64,000 bases of DNA from Spirobacillus cienkowskii (lineage in GTDB: Bacteria > Bdellovibrionota_B > Oligoflexia > Silvanigrellales > Silvanigrellaceae), in assembly GCF_037081835.1 (NCBI RefSeq), contig NZ_CP146516.1, forward strand, positions 2,309,501 to 2,373,500, read 5' to 3'. Made by a program: the position numbers and the translations under genes. Under the pieces are notes generated by a model. It saw only the letters and a list, made by a program, of their open reading frames with translations, made no database searches and had not been told where the DNA came from. This document shows, one piece after another, positions 47,863 through 57,039 of the stretch; within the stretch, counting starts at the first letter, position 1, and the number at the start of each line of letters is the position of its first letter.

Positions 47863-48195
47863 TTAATCATTAATAGAAACTGTGTAAATATTTCGATTAC
47901 CTTTATGGTGATTTTGTTTTTTAGCATGACTTTTTTTCATTTGCTCTACAGCTTTTTTAGCGCATTGATGGATACTATTATACATATCTAAAGTTTTAAC
48001 TGTAACATTTCCATTAAACGCTCCGTCCGTCCAAATAAGATGTGCAATTTGTTGTTCACGCTCAATTGATAAGGTCCATTTTGTTGAAACTTGACTTAAT
48101 GCAATTGGATATAATTTGTCTTTTATTTCGGATTCACAAACTTCTTTTAAAGCTTGAGTAAGTTCAAAGCCATGAGCAGCAATTTGTATTGACAT
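47863..48195 (-). CDS. Ribosome hibernation factor (HPF/RaiA family, short form)
   Basis: 110 residues from ATG 48195, with AAAGGAG upstream; the earlier in-frame start lacks a site. Typical start 'MSIQIAAHGFELTQALKEVCESEIKDKL' and 'TLDMYNSIHQCAKKAVEQMKKSHAKKQNHHK', i.e. the beta-alpha-beta S30AE fold with a basic C-terminal helix. Binds the 30S decoding site and stores ribosomes as inactive particles in stress. The neighbouring universal stress protein supports a stress role. Confidence 0.85.
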   Translation of the reverse strand: MSIQIAAHGFELTQALKEVCESEIKDKLYPIALSQVSTKWTLSIEREQQIAHLIWTDGAFNGNVTVKTLDMYNSIHQCAKKAVEQMKKSHAKKQNHHKGNRNIYTVSIND

Positions 48196-48270
48196 AAACT
48201 CTCCTTTGTTCAATGAGCTCCAGTCCAATATATATTATCTTTTGCTATTTATCTACCACATTTATTATTT

Positions 48271-49254
48271 TTAAGAATATGATTTTTGTGCAATTAAAAT
48301 TGGAATTAAACAAGATTCTTCTAATGCAGACGTTTTGCTTCCCAAAAAAAACTTTGCAAGAGCATTTCCTTTTCTTGCACCAATTATTAGCAAATTATTT
48401 TCTGAATCATTATTGATATAATGTAAAATTTCTTCACCAACTCTACCAATATGAAGATGCGTTTTTATTTTTGTTAAATTGAAATCATTAACTAATTTTT
48501 GCTTTATTTTAGTTAATTCTTTATTTTTAATTTTCTTAACCTCTTCTATTGTTTCTGTTTGAATTTGTGATGGAATATAATCTATTGGAAAAACATGAGA
48601 CACATTCATATCAAAATGCAAATTTACGGTATCTACCACATGCATAATTGAAAGATACCCATGTAACTTTTGTCCTAGCTCTGCTCCATACTCTTCGGCA
48701 AGCGCACTGTCTTCTGTAAGAGAAGAGGCAACAACAATTCCGTTTGGCAACCATTCAATCCATTGTTCATTCCTTGGCAATAATAATGTTGAAATTTTAC
48801 ATTCTTCCCGTATTTCCGACGCAGGAGAGCCAAATAATAAACGCTCCCAAAAATTGTAATCTTGTTTTGTAACAACAACCAAATCAAAAGAATATGCACT
48901 CTCTTCAATAATATCAAGAGCGGCAATCACTTCATTTTCTAACCTAATTTCATAATTGATATTTTCTGGCATTTTTATTTTGTATTTTTTGGCAAGAGAC
49001 TCAATATGCTCAAGAGTTATCATTTTTTTTTGCTCAATAAATTTTAAATATTCTGCTGTATAAGGAACTTCTGTTTGTGATGGCACAATATTTTCATCTA
49101 AAAAATAATTTGAATCATGTTTATAAAAATCTCCACAACTTAATACTGTTAGCTGTGCTTTTAATTTTTCTGCTAATCTTAGTGACACAATTTCAGCATT
49201 TTTAGAAAAAGAAGAGAGATCAGTAACGCAAAGGATTTTACGAATTAAACTCAT
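48271..49254 (-). CDS. Tandem-domain universal stress protein
   Basis: 327 residues with two UspA domains. The first (about 1-155) starts 'MSLIRKILCVTDLSSFSKNAE'. The second (about 165-325) ends with the ATP-binding 'GRVGEEILHYINNDSENNLLIIGARKGNALAKFFLGSKTSALEE', the G-x2-G-x9-G(S/T) type loop, here 'GARKGNALAKFFLGSKTS'. AAGGA site before ATG. Cotranscribed with the receiver/TPR gene 23 bp upstream and probably the hibernation factor. Confidence 0.88.
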   Translation of the reverse strand: MSLIRKILCVTDLSSFSKNAEIVSLRLAEKLKAQLTVLSCGDFYKHDSNYFLDENIVPSQTEVPYTAEYLKFIEQKKMITLEHIESLAKKYKIKMPENINYEIRLENEVIAALDIIEESAYSFDLVVVTKQDYNFWERLLFGSPASEIREECKISTLLLPRNEQWIEWLPNGIVVASSLTEDSALAEEYGAELGQKLHGYLSIMHVVDTVNLHFDMNVSHVFPIDYIPSQIQTETIEEVKKIKNKELTKIKQKLVNDFNLTKIKTHLHIGRVGEEILHYINNDSENNLLIIGARKGNALAKFFLGSKTSALEESCLIPILIAQKSYS

Positions 49255-49277
49255 GCAAAAATTCCTTATATAATTTT

Positions 49278-49973
49278 TTACCTATTTCTATTTATTTTTT
49301 CAGCTTCTTTTACTCTTCCTGTTTTAAGCAATATTTTTGTTAACATTATTTTAGCAAATGCATCATGTTTATTATTACCAATTAAATATCTAACCGCTAA
49401 TTCTGCATACGAAAATTCATTCATTTCAAATAAAATCTTAGAAAATAAAGATAAATATTCTTTCGATTTAGAAAATCGCGCCAAAGCAGGCACCAACAAA
49501 CAATAGGCTTGATCAAATTGTTTTTTTCCTAATAAAGCTTCAACTTTTTCTGATAAAATACCTTCCCTATGGTATGAATAGCTTTTTTGAAAAATAGCAC
49601 GCATCCGTTGCTCTAAAAAACTTTCATTAACCGGTTTGGGGACATAATCAATAACATACGAGGTTTTAAGAGATTTTGTACTAAAATCAAGCCCAGTATC
49701 ACACAGAGCAATGCAAGGAGGAGGCGCGACAAAACGTTTACACGAATTATAAAATTTAATCGGAAAAAAATTGTAATCAGAAAACTCAAGCACATCTTCT
49801 ATAACCAAATGCACTTCAAATTTATTTTTTATAATATAATCAATAGCTTCTATGGTTTTTTGGCAGCCAACTACCTTTTTAGCACCACAACGCTTGCATG
49901 CAGCATCAAGCGTAGGGGCAAGATTTGCATCTGATGTAATGTATAAAGCGTTCGTCAAAAACTCAATTTGCAC
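49278..49973 (-). CDS. Receiver-like/TPR protein
   Basis: 231 residues from GTG 49973, which has AAGGGG 6 bp upstream; a TTG at 50024 lacks one. Residues about 1-120 resemble a response-regulator receiver ('ALYITSDANLAPTLDAACKRCGAKKVVGC', ending with 'VIDYVPKPVNESFLEQRM', where KP matches the conserved Lys-Pro). The phospho-Asp position has 'VIEDVLEF', so phosphorylation is doubtful. Residues about 130-231 form TPR-like helical repeats. First gene of the stress operon with the universal stress protein. Confidence 0.6.
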   Translation of the reverse strand: MQIEFLTNALYITSDANLAPTLDAACKRCGAKKVVGCQKTIEAIDYIIKNKFEVHLVIEDVLEFSDYNFFPIKFYNSCKRFVAPPPCIALCDTGLDFSTKSLKTSYVIDYVPKPVNESFLEQRMRAIFQKSYSYHREGILSEKVEALLGKKQFDQAYCLLVPALARFSKSKEYLSLFSKILFEMNEFSYAELAVRYLIGNNKHDAFAKIMLTKILLKTGRVKEAEKINRNR

Positions 49974-50070
49974 AGCAAGCCCCTTAAATAATAGAACTTT
50001 ATCAAATTCTGTGACTCTATCCAATGACGCTTAGTGAAAGGCATTGAAACTAAAACGAATTTTTATTTTC

Positions 50071-50099
50071 TTGACATTCATACCATAAGATTTTATCTG
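50071..50099 (+). promoter_or_regulatory. Promoter of rpsP
   Basis: Consensus TTGACA (50071-50076), 17-bp spacer, TATCTG (50094-50099). The ~140-nt leader that follows includes a small hairpin ATGGCG-TT-CGCCAT just before the GAGGAG site. Confidence 0.6.
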
Positions 50100-50244
50100 A
50101 AACATTCACAGCGCTCTCGTGGCGCACTGTTACCTGGCAAATGCACCTATGCTTGCTTTACTCATAAAAACAGTTGTGTTTATATGAAAATCTTGCAACA
50201 AGTGCACAATATTATGGCGTTCGCCATTTTGAGGAGTGACTCAC

Positions 50245-50517
50245 ATGTCTCTTAAATTTAGACTACAACGTCATGGTCGTAAGGGCCGTGCATTTTATCA
50301 TATTGTTGTAACCGACTCTCGCAATGCGCGTAATGGCCGTTTTATTGAGCAAGTTGGCTACTACGATCCAACCCCAGCAAATTCTATTGCTGAAGTCAAA
50401 ACAGACAGAATGGCACACTGGTACAAAGTTGGCTGCCGCCCAACCAATGCAGTAGAAAATATTCTTAAGAATATTAAGAAAGTAGATTTAAACGCGCTTG
50501 CAAAAAGCCCTGTTTAA
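50245..50517 (+). CDS. rpsP: 30S ribosomal protein S16
   Basis: 90 residues, standard S16 length. Begins 'MSLKFRLQRHGRKGRAFYHIVVTDSRNARNGRFIEQVGYYDP', the universal family signature. Start at 50245 because GAGGAG lies 8 bp upstream; the ATG at 50236 overlaps that site. The usual rimM-trmD-rplS partners do not follow; rpsT does. Confidence 0.98.
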   Translation: MSLKFRLQRHGRKGRAFYHIVVTDSRNARNGRFIEQVGYYDPTPANSIAEVKTDRMAHWYKVGCRPTNAVENILKNIKKVDLNALAKSPV

Positions 50518-50574
50518 GTTTCTTTAATTTGCTTAAAATCCTCTGAGGTATCCATAGCTCCTCAGTAGGTTAAG

Positions 50575-50636
50575 AGTGTTAAGTTGGTTCATGCAAGTAA
50601 ACGCATTAACACTTTTTTTGGTAGCTGCGTTTACTT
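50575..50636 (+). promoter_or_regulatory. Overlapping hairpins in the rpsT leader (possible attenuator)
   Basis: AGTGTTAA (50575-50582) pairs with TTAACACT (50606-50613), which is followed by six Ts: a terminator shape. A second, stronger 11-bp stem, AAGTAAACGCA (50595-50605) with TGCGTTTACTT (50626-50636), uses the loop of the first and encloses its right arm, so the two folds exclude each other or form a pseudoknot. It ends just before the GGAG of rpsT. Confidence 0.5.
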
Positions 50637-50658
50637 ATTTTATTTGGAGCTATTTTCA

Positions 50659-50931
50659 ATGGCAAATCATGCATCTTCAGAAAAACGCGCACGTCAAGCA
50701 GAAGTTCGTCGTCTTCGCAATCGTTCAAATATGAGCGCAATGAAAACTTCTGTAAAAAAAGTACTTGAAGCTGTGCAAAAAAAAGATTTTTCTCAAATTG
50801 ATGAGCTTTTACGCAATGCGCAATCAACCATTGCTAAAACTCGCCAAAAAGGAACTATCCACAAAAACAATATGGCGCGCCGCATTAGTCGCCTCAATGC
50901 ATTTGTGAATAAGGCGCGCAACGCGCAATAA
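50659..50931 (+). CDS. rpsT: 30S ribosomal protein S20
   Basis: 90 residues, standard S20. 'MANHASSEKRARQAEVRRLRNRSNMSAMKTSVKKVLEAV' and 'GTIHKNNMARRISRLNAFVNK' are family signatures; three long basic helices bind 16S rRNA. ATG at 50659 with GGAG 9 bp upstream. The leader carries mutually exclusive hairpins that may control expression. Followed by a strong terminator. Confidence 0.98.
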   Translation: MANHASSEKRARQAEVRRLRNRSNMSAMKTSVKKVLEAVQKKDFSQIDELLRNAQSTIAKTRQKGTIHKNNMARRISRLNAFVNKARNAQ

Positions 50932-50955
50932 TTTTTTTCTATTTTTGAGCTTTAT

Positions 50956-51005
50956 AAAAAGCCCTTGTTATTTTTGTGCATACATTAAATAGCAAGGGCT
51001 TTTTG
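50956..51005 (+). terminator. Intrinsic terminator of rpsT
   Basis: AAAAAGCCCTTG pairs with CAAGGGCTTTTT around a ~25-nt loop, ending in Ts. GC-rich core and T-run fit Rho-independent termination, and the A-run on the other side could serve the opposite strand. Confidence 0.85.
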
Positions 51006-51137
51006 ATTGTTTTTGCAAAAAATGCCTCTTTATTTTTTGCGTACTGATAAATTATTCCTGATTTAAAAAGCAGCTGTAAGCTCTTTTATAAAAATCCTTC
51101 ATATAAATATAAAATGCTAAAATCAGGAATTAACAAT

Positions 51138-53621
51138 ATGAATCAAAAAACAGATATGACGCAATTAGCAGACGCTCAATTGTCTTATAATACAAACAAT
51201 ATAAACTTAAATAAATACACCGCATGTTTTGCAAAATTAGAACAAACAACTTATAAATTTATTGATAGCTTACAACAATACAATACAATATTGATTCAAT
51301 TTCAAGAAAAATTTAGCCACAATAACAAAAAAAACAACAAAATTAAAATACAAAACAGTAATGATAAATTTCAAACAACTGTTTTTGTAAAACTAAATAA
51401 TTCCATTGATAGACTGACAAATAGATTTGAACGGTTCCAAGAAAAATTAATATCGAAACTTTCAACAACATCAAGTGATAAAAATTCTGAAATTAAAAGT
51501 CATATTTTAAGTGGCATATTAAATAGTGGTTCTTCAGAAAAAAATATAAAACTTATTGCAAACAATATTAAAGCGGATGAGAAAGATTATAGTGAAATTA
51601 AAAGTTTAATAGAAAAATTTGCCTACGAAAATAAAGTTTCTTATGTTGAAGCATCAAATGTATTTCTTCAAGTCTCAAAAAATTTGACTACAAGCTTGAA
51701 AGATAGCTCATTAGTACAAAAAATAGAAAAAATTAATGAATTGAGTTATTATTCACAAAAGCTTTCTACAGTTACAAATTCAAGCACAGATAGTACCTTT
51801 AAGATTTTTTACGAAACTCAAAAAAATAATTTTGACACAACCAATAATCCAAGTGAATTACTAGAATCTCTTTATGCAACATTAAAAACAGCACCACAAC
51901 TTCATGTCAGTTCATTTGAAAATATAATTAAAAAATCCGCTTCAGCTGCTACTCAATCAGGAATTCCTCTTGATAGCTATAGTGCCGTAGTGAGTGCATT
52001 AAATAATCAAGGTTACGTTCCTCAAGAAATTATAGATTCAATTAATACTCTTAGCATAGGCTTGCTTCACCTTAATACAATTCAAAAAGAAAAAATTAAA
52101 GAAAACCCCTCTGCATTTGCGCATGAATTAGTGCGTAATATTGAAAAACCAGAATCTAAACAACAGCAATCTCAAAAAAATGAGAGTTTAAATGCATTAA
52201 ATATAGAAAAATCTAAATTATTTAATGAAAATGGACAAGTTGATTTAGCATATTTAATAAACAAGCTCGAATCTTCAAGTATTACAAAAACACAAAAAGA
52301 AGAACATATTAAAACAATTTTTGGAACTGAAAATTATGAAAAAATACTAAAAATTATTGAGCCTAAAAACAAAGAAAAAAACTTTAATAACATACACAAA
52401 GAAATTACCGAATTTAAAGAAAAAAACACGTTAGAAAAAGATTACCAAGCAAATATAGATGACCCAAATCAAAAGATAAAAGATTTATGCAATAGTTTAG
52501 AAAGATTAAAATCTAAACTATTTGGTGGAAAAATCGGTGATTTTTTTATTACACTTGTTGGTTATGCAGAAAAATTTATTGATACAATAAACAAAATGCC
52601 GCAATCTTTACTAACCACCATTGGTTTATTATCAATTGCAGGATTAGGATTATTTAAAGGAATTGGCTTAATTTTTAAATCAATCGGTTCATTTTCTAAA
52701 ATAAAAGGAACTGCAAAAGAGAGTTATGAATACGTTAAATCTACAAAAATGGGAAATAAGATTTCCTCAAAATCAAAAAATATTTTTAATAAATTTAAGA
52801 AATTTGGATTTAAAGTAGAACCAGAAATTTCATTAAAGTCTACAGAAAAAATAAGTAAATTTAAAAAAATAGGCTCTAAAATAAAGCAAGGTGTTCCAAA
52901 AATCAAAAAACTAAATGTTTCAAGATTTAAAAAAATAACAACTGGAACTGCTAAATTAGCCTCTAGCGCAAAAAGTCCATTAGGAAAAATTAAGCAGATA
53001 TTTTCAAAAATCACTCCAGTGTTTTCAAAAGTTACAGGAATTTTTTCAAAAATAGCGCCAATATTTACAAAATTAATACCAGTTTTTTCTCGATTATTTG
53101 GATTTGCTAGAGTGTTATTGCTTGTTTTTGGAAGAATTGCCTTAGCACTTTTTCCAATCACTAACATATTAACTATAGTCATTCCTTTAATTATTACGCA
53201 TTGGGATACCATCATGAAATTAATGCCTGACTCTCTTAAAAAAGGAATTGGCGAAGCTATAGAATATTGCGTTGAAAAAGTAACATATTTATGGAATAAA
53301 CTAAAAAATATTTTTGGTTTTGGTGACAAAAAATCCAATTTAGCGACTATAAATGTAAATGATAATACAAAACCTAATGATATAAAAAATGATAAAAACT
53401 TTTTATCTTTTAACGAGCCAAAATCTCAAGAAAGTTTGCACCTTCCTCACTTTAGTAATACTCAATCGATGCAATATAAAAATCAAACAATGCAAAATTC
53501 AACTCAAACTAATGTTCTTGTAAAATTTGACAATGCTCCAAAAGGAATGAGTGCAATTGCTACAACAACAGGAGATGCAAACTTTGATCTTAAAATAGGA
53601 AGAACAAACATGATAAACTAA
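51138..53621 (+). CDS. Tape-measure-like tail protein
   Basis: 827 residues from ATG 51138 (AGGA upstream; an ATG at 51114 lacks a site). Residues about 40-420 are helical and coiled-coil-like, with a phage tail-tape-measure type passage 'SELLESLYATLKTAPQLHVSSFENIIKKSASAATQSGIPLDSYSAVVSALNNQG'. A hydrophobic section follows (about 480-510 and 640-690), separated by Lys/Phe-rich repeats 'KITPVFSKVTGIFSKIAPIFTKLIPVFS'. This plan, long helices plus membrane-active segments, is that of tape measures that set tail length and enter the cell membrane. The Mu-like baseplate genes lie 3 kb away on the other strand. Confidence 0.6.
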   Translation: MNQKTDMTQLADAQLSYNTNNINLNKYTACFAKLEQTTYKFIDSLQQYNTILIQFQEKFSHNNKKNNKIKIQNSNDKFQTTVFVKLNNSIDRLTNRFERFQEKLISKLSTTSSDKNSEIKSHILSGILNSGSSEKNIKLIANNIKADEKDYSEIKSLIEKFAYENKVSYVEASNVFLQVSKNLTTSLKDSSLVQKIEKINELSYYSQKLSTVTNSSTDSTFKIFYETQKNNFDTTNNPSELLESLYATLKTAPQLHVSSFENIIKKSASAATQSGIPLDSYSAVVSALNNQGYVPQEIIDSINTLSIGLLHLNTIQKEKIKENPSAFAHELVRNIEKPESKQQQSQKNESLNALNIEKSKLFNENGQVDLAYLINKLESSSITKTQKEEHIKTIFGTENYEKILKIIEPKNKEKNFNNIHKEITEFKEKNTLEKDYQANIDDPNQKIKDLCNSLERLKSKLFGGKIGDFFITLVGYAEKFIDTINKMPQSLLTTIGLLSIAGLGLFKGIGLIFKSIGSFSKIKGTAKESYEYVKSTKMGNKISSKSKNIFNKFKKFGFKVEPEISLKSTEKISKFKKIGSKIKQGVPKIKKLNVSRFKKITTGTAKLASSAKSPLGKIKQIFSKITPVFSKVTGIFSKIAPIFTKLIPVFSRLFGFARVLLLVFGRIALALFPITNILTIVIPLIITHWDTIMKLMPDSLKKGIGEAIEYCVEKVTYLWNKLKNIFGFGDKKSNLATINVNDNTKPNDIKNDKNFLSFNEPKSQESLHLPHFSNTQSMQYKNQTMQNSTQTNVLVKFDNAPKGMSAIATTTGDANFDLKIGRTNMIN

Positions 53622-53802
53622 ATTAATAGTATTATTTTAGATATAAAATTTCTCTTATACAATTCATTTCAAATATTCATTAGCAATTTTAGTAACTTAA
53701 ATAAATTTAAAAATAATAATTTTGGTAATCTATTAAAGTTGCAAATTTTAAAAATTAAGATACAAAAGGGATGACTAATTTAAAAAGGGGGAAATTTACA
53801 AT

Positions 53803-54336
53803 ATGAAAAAATTATTTTTACTTGCATCTTTATTTTGTACATCGGCTTCGTTTGCATCTAGCACAGAAAACATTGCATTCAACTACGCCACTTCACTTAA
53901 ACTAGAAGCAAACCAAGAAATATCAAGTATTGCTTGCAATCATGAAGAATGTACATTCAATCTTTTGGAAGACAATAAGGTAAAGAGTAATTTGACTTTA
54001 TTTTCTGAAACAAATGCTCTAAACAATGCGATACTAACTTTTATTGCAACCCATGAATTACCTACAAATGAGGTATCTCTTGGTGCAGTAGTATGTTTGG
54101 CTGACAATAACTGTGAATACTTTGACTCAAATAATTTATTAAATGCTGATGAAAGTTTTATTAGGGGCTCATTCACTAAAAAAAGATCAAAAAGGCAGGC
54201 TCACGTACCATATATAAGAGGCGGAACTACCCCTTATACTTTTAATATATTTTATAATTTATTTAAACCGAAAAAAAACCAAAACACAACGAATACCGCA
54301 AATAGCAACAATGCTCCAAGATCAACGACTCCCTAA
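53803..54336 (+). CDS. Small secreted protein of unknown function
   Basis: 177 residues with a clear signal peptide (MKKLFLLASLFCTSASFAS, cleaved after about residue 19). The mature part has four Cys, two in 'IACNHEEC' and two in 'VVCLADNNC', spaced alike and probably forming disulphides. It is followed by a dibasic stretch 'KKRSKRQA' and a low-complexity Asn/Thr-rich tail. I do not recognise a family. Sits between the tape-measure-like gene and the chemotaxis receptor, with a hairpin after it. Confidence 0.7.
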   Translation: MKKLFLLASLFCTSASFASSTENIAFNYATSLKLEANQEISSIACNHEECTFNLLEDNKVKSNLTLFSETNALNNAILTFIATHELPTNEVSLGAVVCLADNNCEYFDSNNLLNADESFIRGSFTKKRSKRQAHVPYIRGGTTPYTFNIFYNLFKPKKNQNTTNTANSNNAPRSTTP

Positions 54337-54339
54337 ATC

Positions 54340-54369
54340 TTGAAGCGTGCAAAATAATGGACGCTTCAA
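54340..54369 (+). terminator. Hairpin after the small secreted protein gene
   Basis: TTGAAGCGT and ACGCTTCAA form a 9-bp stem with a 12-nt loop, 4 bp past the stop. No strong T-run, so only a possible terminator. Confidence 0.45.
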
Positions 54370-54515
54370 ACTAAATTTAACGTACCAAAAATTATATTAT
54401 AATATTATAAATATTTACTAGATTTATTTGTTAATGATCTGATATCATAATTTTATATTTACGTCATTTGTTGTAATGCTAATAATTATTTAATTTTGGT
54501 ATTGGGAATTATACA

Positions 54516-56045
54516 ATGGACTTAAAAACAAGTTTTGAAATTTTTAATGGTAAAAATGAAATTTTTTCGATGTTTGATAAAATACCATTAAATATTATGT
54601 ATTGTGAACGTGACTTTGTGATAAAATATATTAATCAACACAGCTATGATAATTTAAAAAAACTTGAAAAATTTCTTCCCATTACTGCAGATAAAATTGT
54701 TGGAGCAAATATTGATATATTTCACAAAAACCCTTTACATCAAAGAAAATTACTGGATGATCCTAAAAACTTACCTCATAGGGCTATTATAAAAGTAGGT
54801 ACAGAATCCTTAGAGCTATATGTACAAGCTGTATTTGATGATAAAAATAATTATATTGGCGCTCTAGTAACATGGTATGTTATTACAGAAAAATTAATTG
54901 CAGAAAATAAAAATACGCAGTTTGAATGCATGCTTGAAAATATTCCAATAAATATTATACTTGCAAATTTAAATTTTGATATTGTTTACGTTAACCAAAC
55001 CTCACTAAAAACATTAACTAAAATCGAAAAATTATTACCTTGTAAAGCAGCAGAAGTTATTGGTAAAAGTATAGATATATTTCATAAAGATCCAAGCTAT
55101 CAAAGAAAAATTCTTTCTAATCAAAAAAATCTTCCACACAGAGCAGTGATTAAATTAGGTGATGAATTTTTAGATTTATTAGTCACAGGAATTTATGATT
55201 CAGAAAAAATTTATCAAGGATGTATGCTTACTTGGGATGTTATCACTGAAAAAATCAAGCAAGAAGAATCTAAAAAGCAATTATTTAATGCAACCACAGA
55301 AATGGTCAATGACTTTGCTACTAGCTCTAAAGAAATTGCAACAAAAGCAGAAGGCGTAGCAAAAGGAGCTCAAAACCTTGGGGCTACAACAGAACAAATG
55401 AGTGCCGCAATTCATCAATTAACAGCATCGATCAACTCAATCGTACAAAATACCAAAGCAGCAGATACGGTTGCTAAAGCGGCTCAAAACGATGCCGAGG
55501 CAGGTGCAAAACTTATTAAAAAAGCAATAGAATCAATGGATCTAATTAGTAAGTCATCCGATGATATCATTGAAATCGTAAAAATTATTAGTGAAATTTC
55601 TAGCCAAGTGAATCTTTTAGCATTTAACGCCGCTATCGAAGCTGCAAGAGCGGGTGAACACGGATTAGGGTTTTCTGTAGTGGCTGATGAAGTCCGAAAA
55701 CTTGCAGAAAAATCATCGCAAGCAACAAAAGAAATCACAAAGTTAATTAATGAATCGACAAAAAGAATTTCGAATGGAAGCGAAGAGTCAAAACAAGCAG
55801 GCAATGCATTCTCTAAAATTGTTGAAGGAGTTAGCAAATCAACACAATCAATTTCAGAAATTGCATCTGCGACATCAGAGCAATTGATCGCAGCAAAAGA
55901 AGTCAACACAGCAATTCAGCACGTTGCAAATGAAACAGAAAAAACATCAATTGCCTCTGAAACTATTGCAAATGCAATTAAGGATTTACAATTAAAAGCC
56001 ATTAGTTATCAAAAGAAATCTCTTGAATTTGAAAATAAAAACTAA
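54516..56045 (+). CDS. Soluble methyl-accepting chemotaxis protein with two PAS domains
   Basis: 509 residues, no membrane segment. Two PAS domains (about 15-125 and 135-245) are clearly duplicates: both carry '[13 protein letters not shown]...[10 protein letters not shown]'-like blocks. The signalling domain (about 260-505) has the MCP hairpin tip '[38 protein letters not shown]', which binds CheA/CheW. A cytoplasmic chemoreceptor, probably sensing an internal redox or metabolic cue. No che genes nearby. Its 3' end overlaps the CopG-type gene by 4 bp. Confidence 0.92.
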   Translation: MDLKTSFEIFNGKNEIFSMFDKIPLNIMYCERDFVIKYINQHSYDNLKKLEKFLPITADKIVGANIDIFHKNPLHQRKLLDDPKNLPHRAIIKVGTESLELYVQAVFDDKNNYIGALVTWYVITEKLIAENKNTQFECMLENIPINIILANLNFDIVYVNQTSLKTLTKIEKLLPCKAAEVIGKSIDIFHKDPSYQRKILSNQKNLPHRAVIKLGDEFLDLLVTGIYDSEKIYQGCMLTWDVITEKIKQEESKKQLFNATTEMVNDFATSSKEIATKAEGVAKGAQNLGATTEQMSAAIHQLTASINSIVQNTKAADTVAKAAQNDAEAGAKLIKKAIESMDLISKSSDDIIEIVKIISEISSQVNLLAFNAAIEAARAGEHGLGFSVVADEVRKLAEKSSQATKEITKLINESTKRISNGSEESKQAGNAFSKIVEGVSKSTQSISEIASATSEQLIAAKEVNTAIQHVANETEKTSIASETIANAIKDLQLKAISYQKKSLEFENKN

Positions 56046-56305
56046 TTTTTTCTTTTTTTGTAGGAAATAAATTTTTCTAAAGACTGCCTAATGATTTTTT
56101 GGTAGCTTATTTTATGTTTTTTTGCATAGTTACGCAATTCTGTAAGACATGGATCCATGATACGTACAGAGAAACATTTACTTTTAGGCGCATACTCAGG
56201 CGAAGCGGGTTTAAGGTAATCACTATCTTTGTAGTCAGAAATATCGTCTACACAAAAGGCATTAATAGTATTTTTATTTAATAATGGATTTTCTTTTTTT
56301 TTCAT
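56042..56305 (-). CDS. CopG-type ribbon-helix-helix antitoxin-like protein
   Basis: 87 residues. The C-terminal half, '[38 protein letters not shown]', fits a CopG/BrnA-style ribbon-helix-helix DNA-binding domain (strand, helix, turn, helix). The N-terminal half is acidic and may be the toxin-binding tail. No toxin gene with good coding signals lies next to it, so it is either an orphan antitoxin or a plain repressor. Leftward, downstream of the baseplate operon. Confidence 0.65.
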   Translation of the reverse strand: MKKKENPLLNKNTINAFCVDDISDYKDSDYLKPASPEYAPKSKCFSVRIMDPCLTELRNYAKKHKISYQKIIRQSLEKFISYKKRKN

Positions 56306-56511
56306 GGATTTTAATACTCCCTATTGCAAGCTCTGACTAGAAATTATAAAATTATTTTATGAATTCTTCACAGAATCAGAAATGTAATAAAAAAGAAATA
56401 TTATTATTTTGTCAATATAAAATTATTAGATTGAAACAAATTAGATTTATTATCTATTTAAATTATTTATAAATAGACTTTTAAAAATTCAAATAGATAT
56501 ATTTGTCTAAG

Positions 56512-57039
56512 TCATAAAAAATTATTTACTTTTTTATTAAATAGGTAAATAAACTCTAAATGTGCTGGTTTAGACTTTTCGAGAGTTTTTTTACAATCTT
56601 CATTTTCTGCAATACTAAAAACAAAAATTACTGTATATCGAGGAATCAAACGCCGTCCGATGGTATCACCAGCTCTTGATTTACTCGCAACAAAATATAA
56701 ATTAGGATTATTTTTTTGAATAATCGCATTTTTATCAAAATTTTTAATTATAGAAAGAAAATAGTCCTCTGTGTTACCACCTGATGCACACATCTTTGCA
56801 GCAACAATCTCTCTTCGTTCACGCAATATTTTGTGAGAGTTATTGATTTTAAATAATCTTTCCCAATCATCAATTAAAATTTTAGCAGATTTTGGCAAAC
56901 ATTCATCATAAATAGCATCAATATCATTAGAGATTCTGTTAAACACACAAGAAATGCCATCAATCATATTTAAAAACTGACGCCCTTCCCAAAATAATCC
57001 TTTAGGAAGTAATGATTTTAAAATTTCATTATACTTCAT
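56512..57039 (-). CDS. Mu gp48/YmfQ-like tail protein (DUF2313)
   Basis: 175 residues. 'SLLPKGLFWEGRQFLNMIDGISCVFNRISNDIDAIYDECLPKSAKILIDDWERLFKI' is the start typical of YmfQ/gp48 tail proteins, which bridge baseplate and tail fibre in Mu-like phages. Its ATG overlaps the upstream gene's stop by 4 bp. Last gene of the baseplate operon; no tail-fibre gene follows in the window. Confidence 0.8.
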   Translation of the reverse strand: MKYNEILKSLLPKGLFWEGRQFLNMIDGISCVFNRISNDIDAIYDECLPKSAKILIDDWERLFKINNSHKILRERREIVAAKMCASGGNTEDYFLSIIKNFDKNAIIQKNNPNLYFVASKSRAGDTIGRRLIPRYTVIFVFSIAENEDCKKTLEKSKPAHLEFIYLFNKKVNNFL

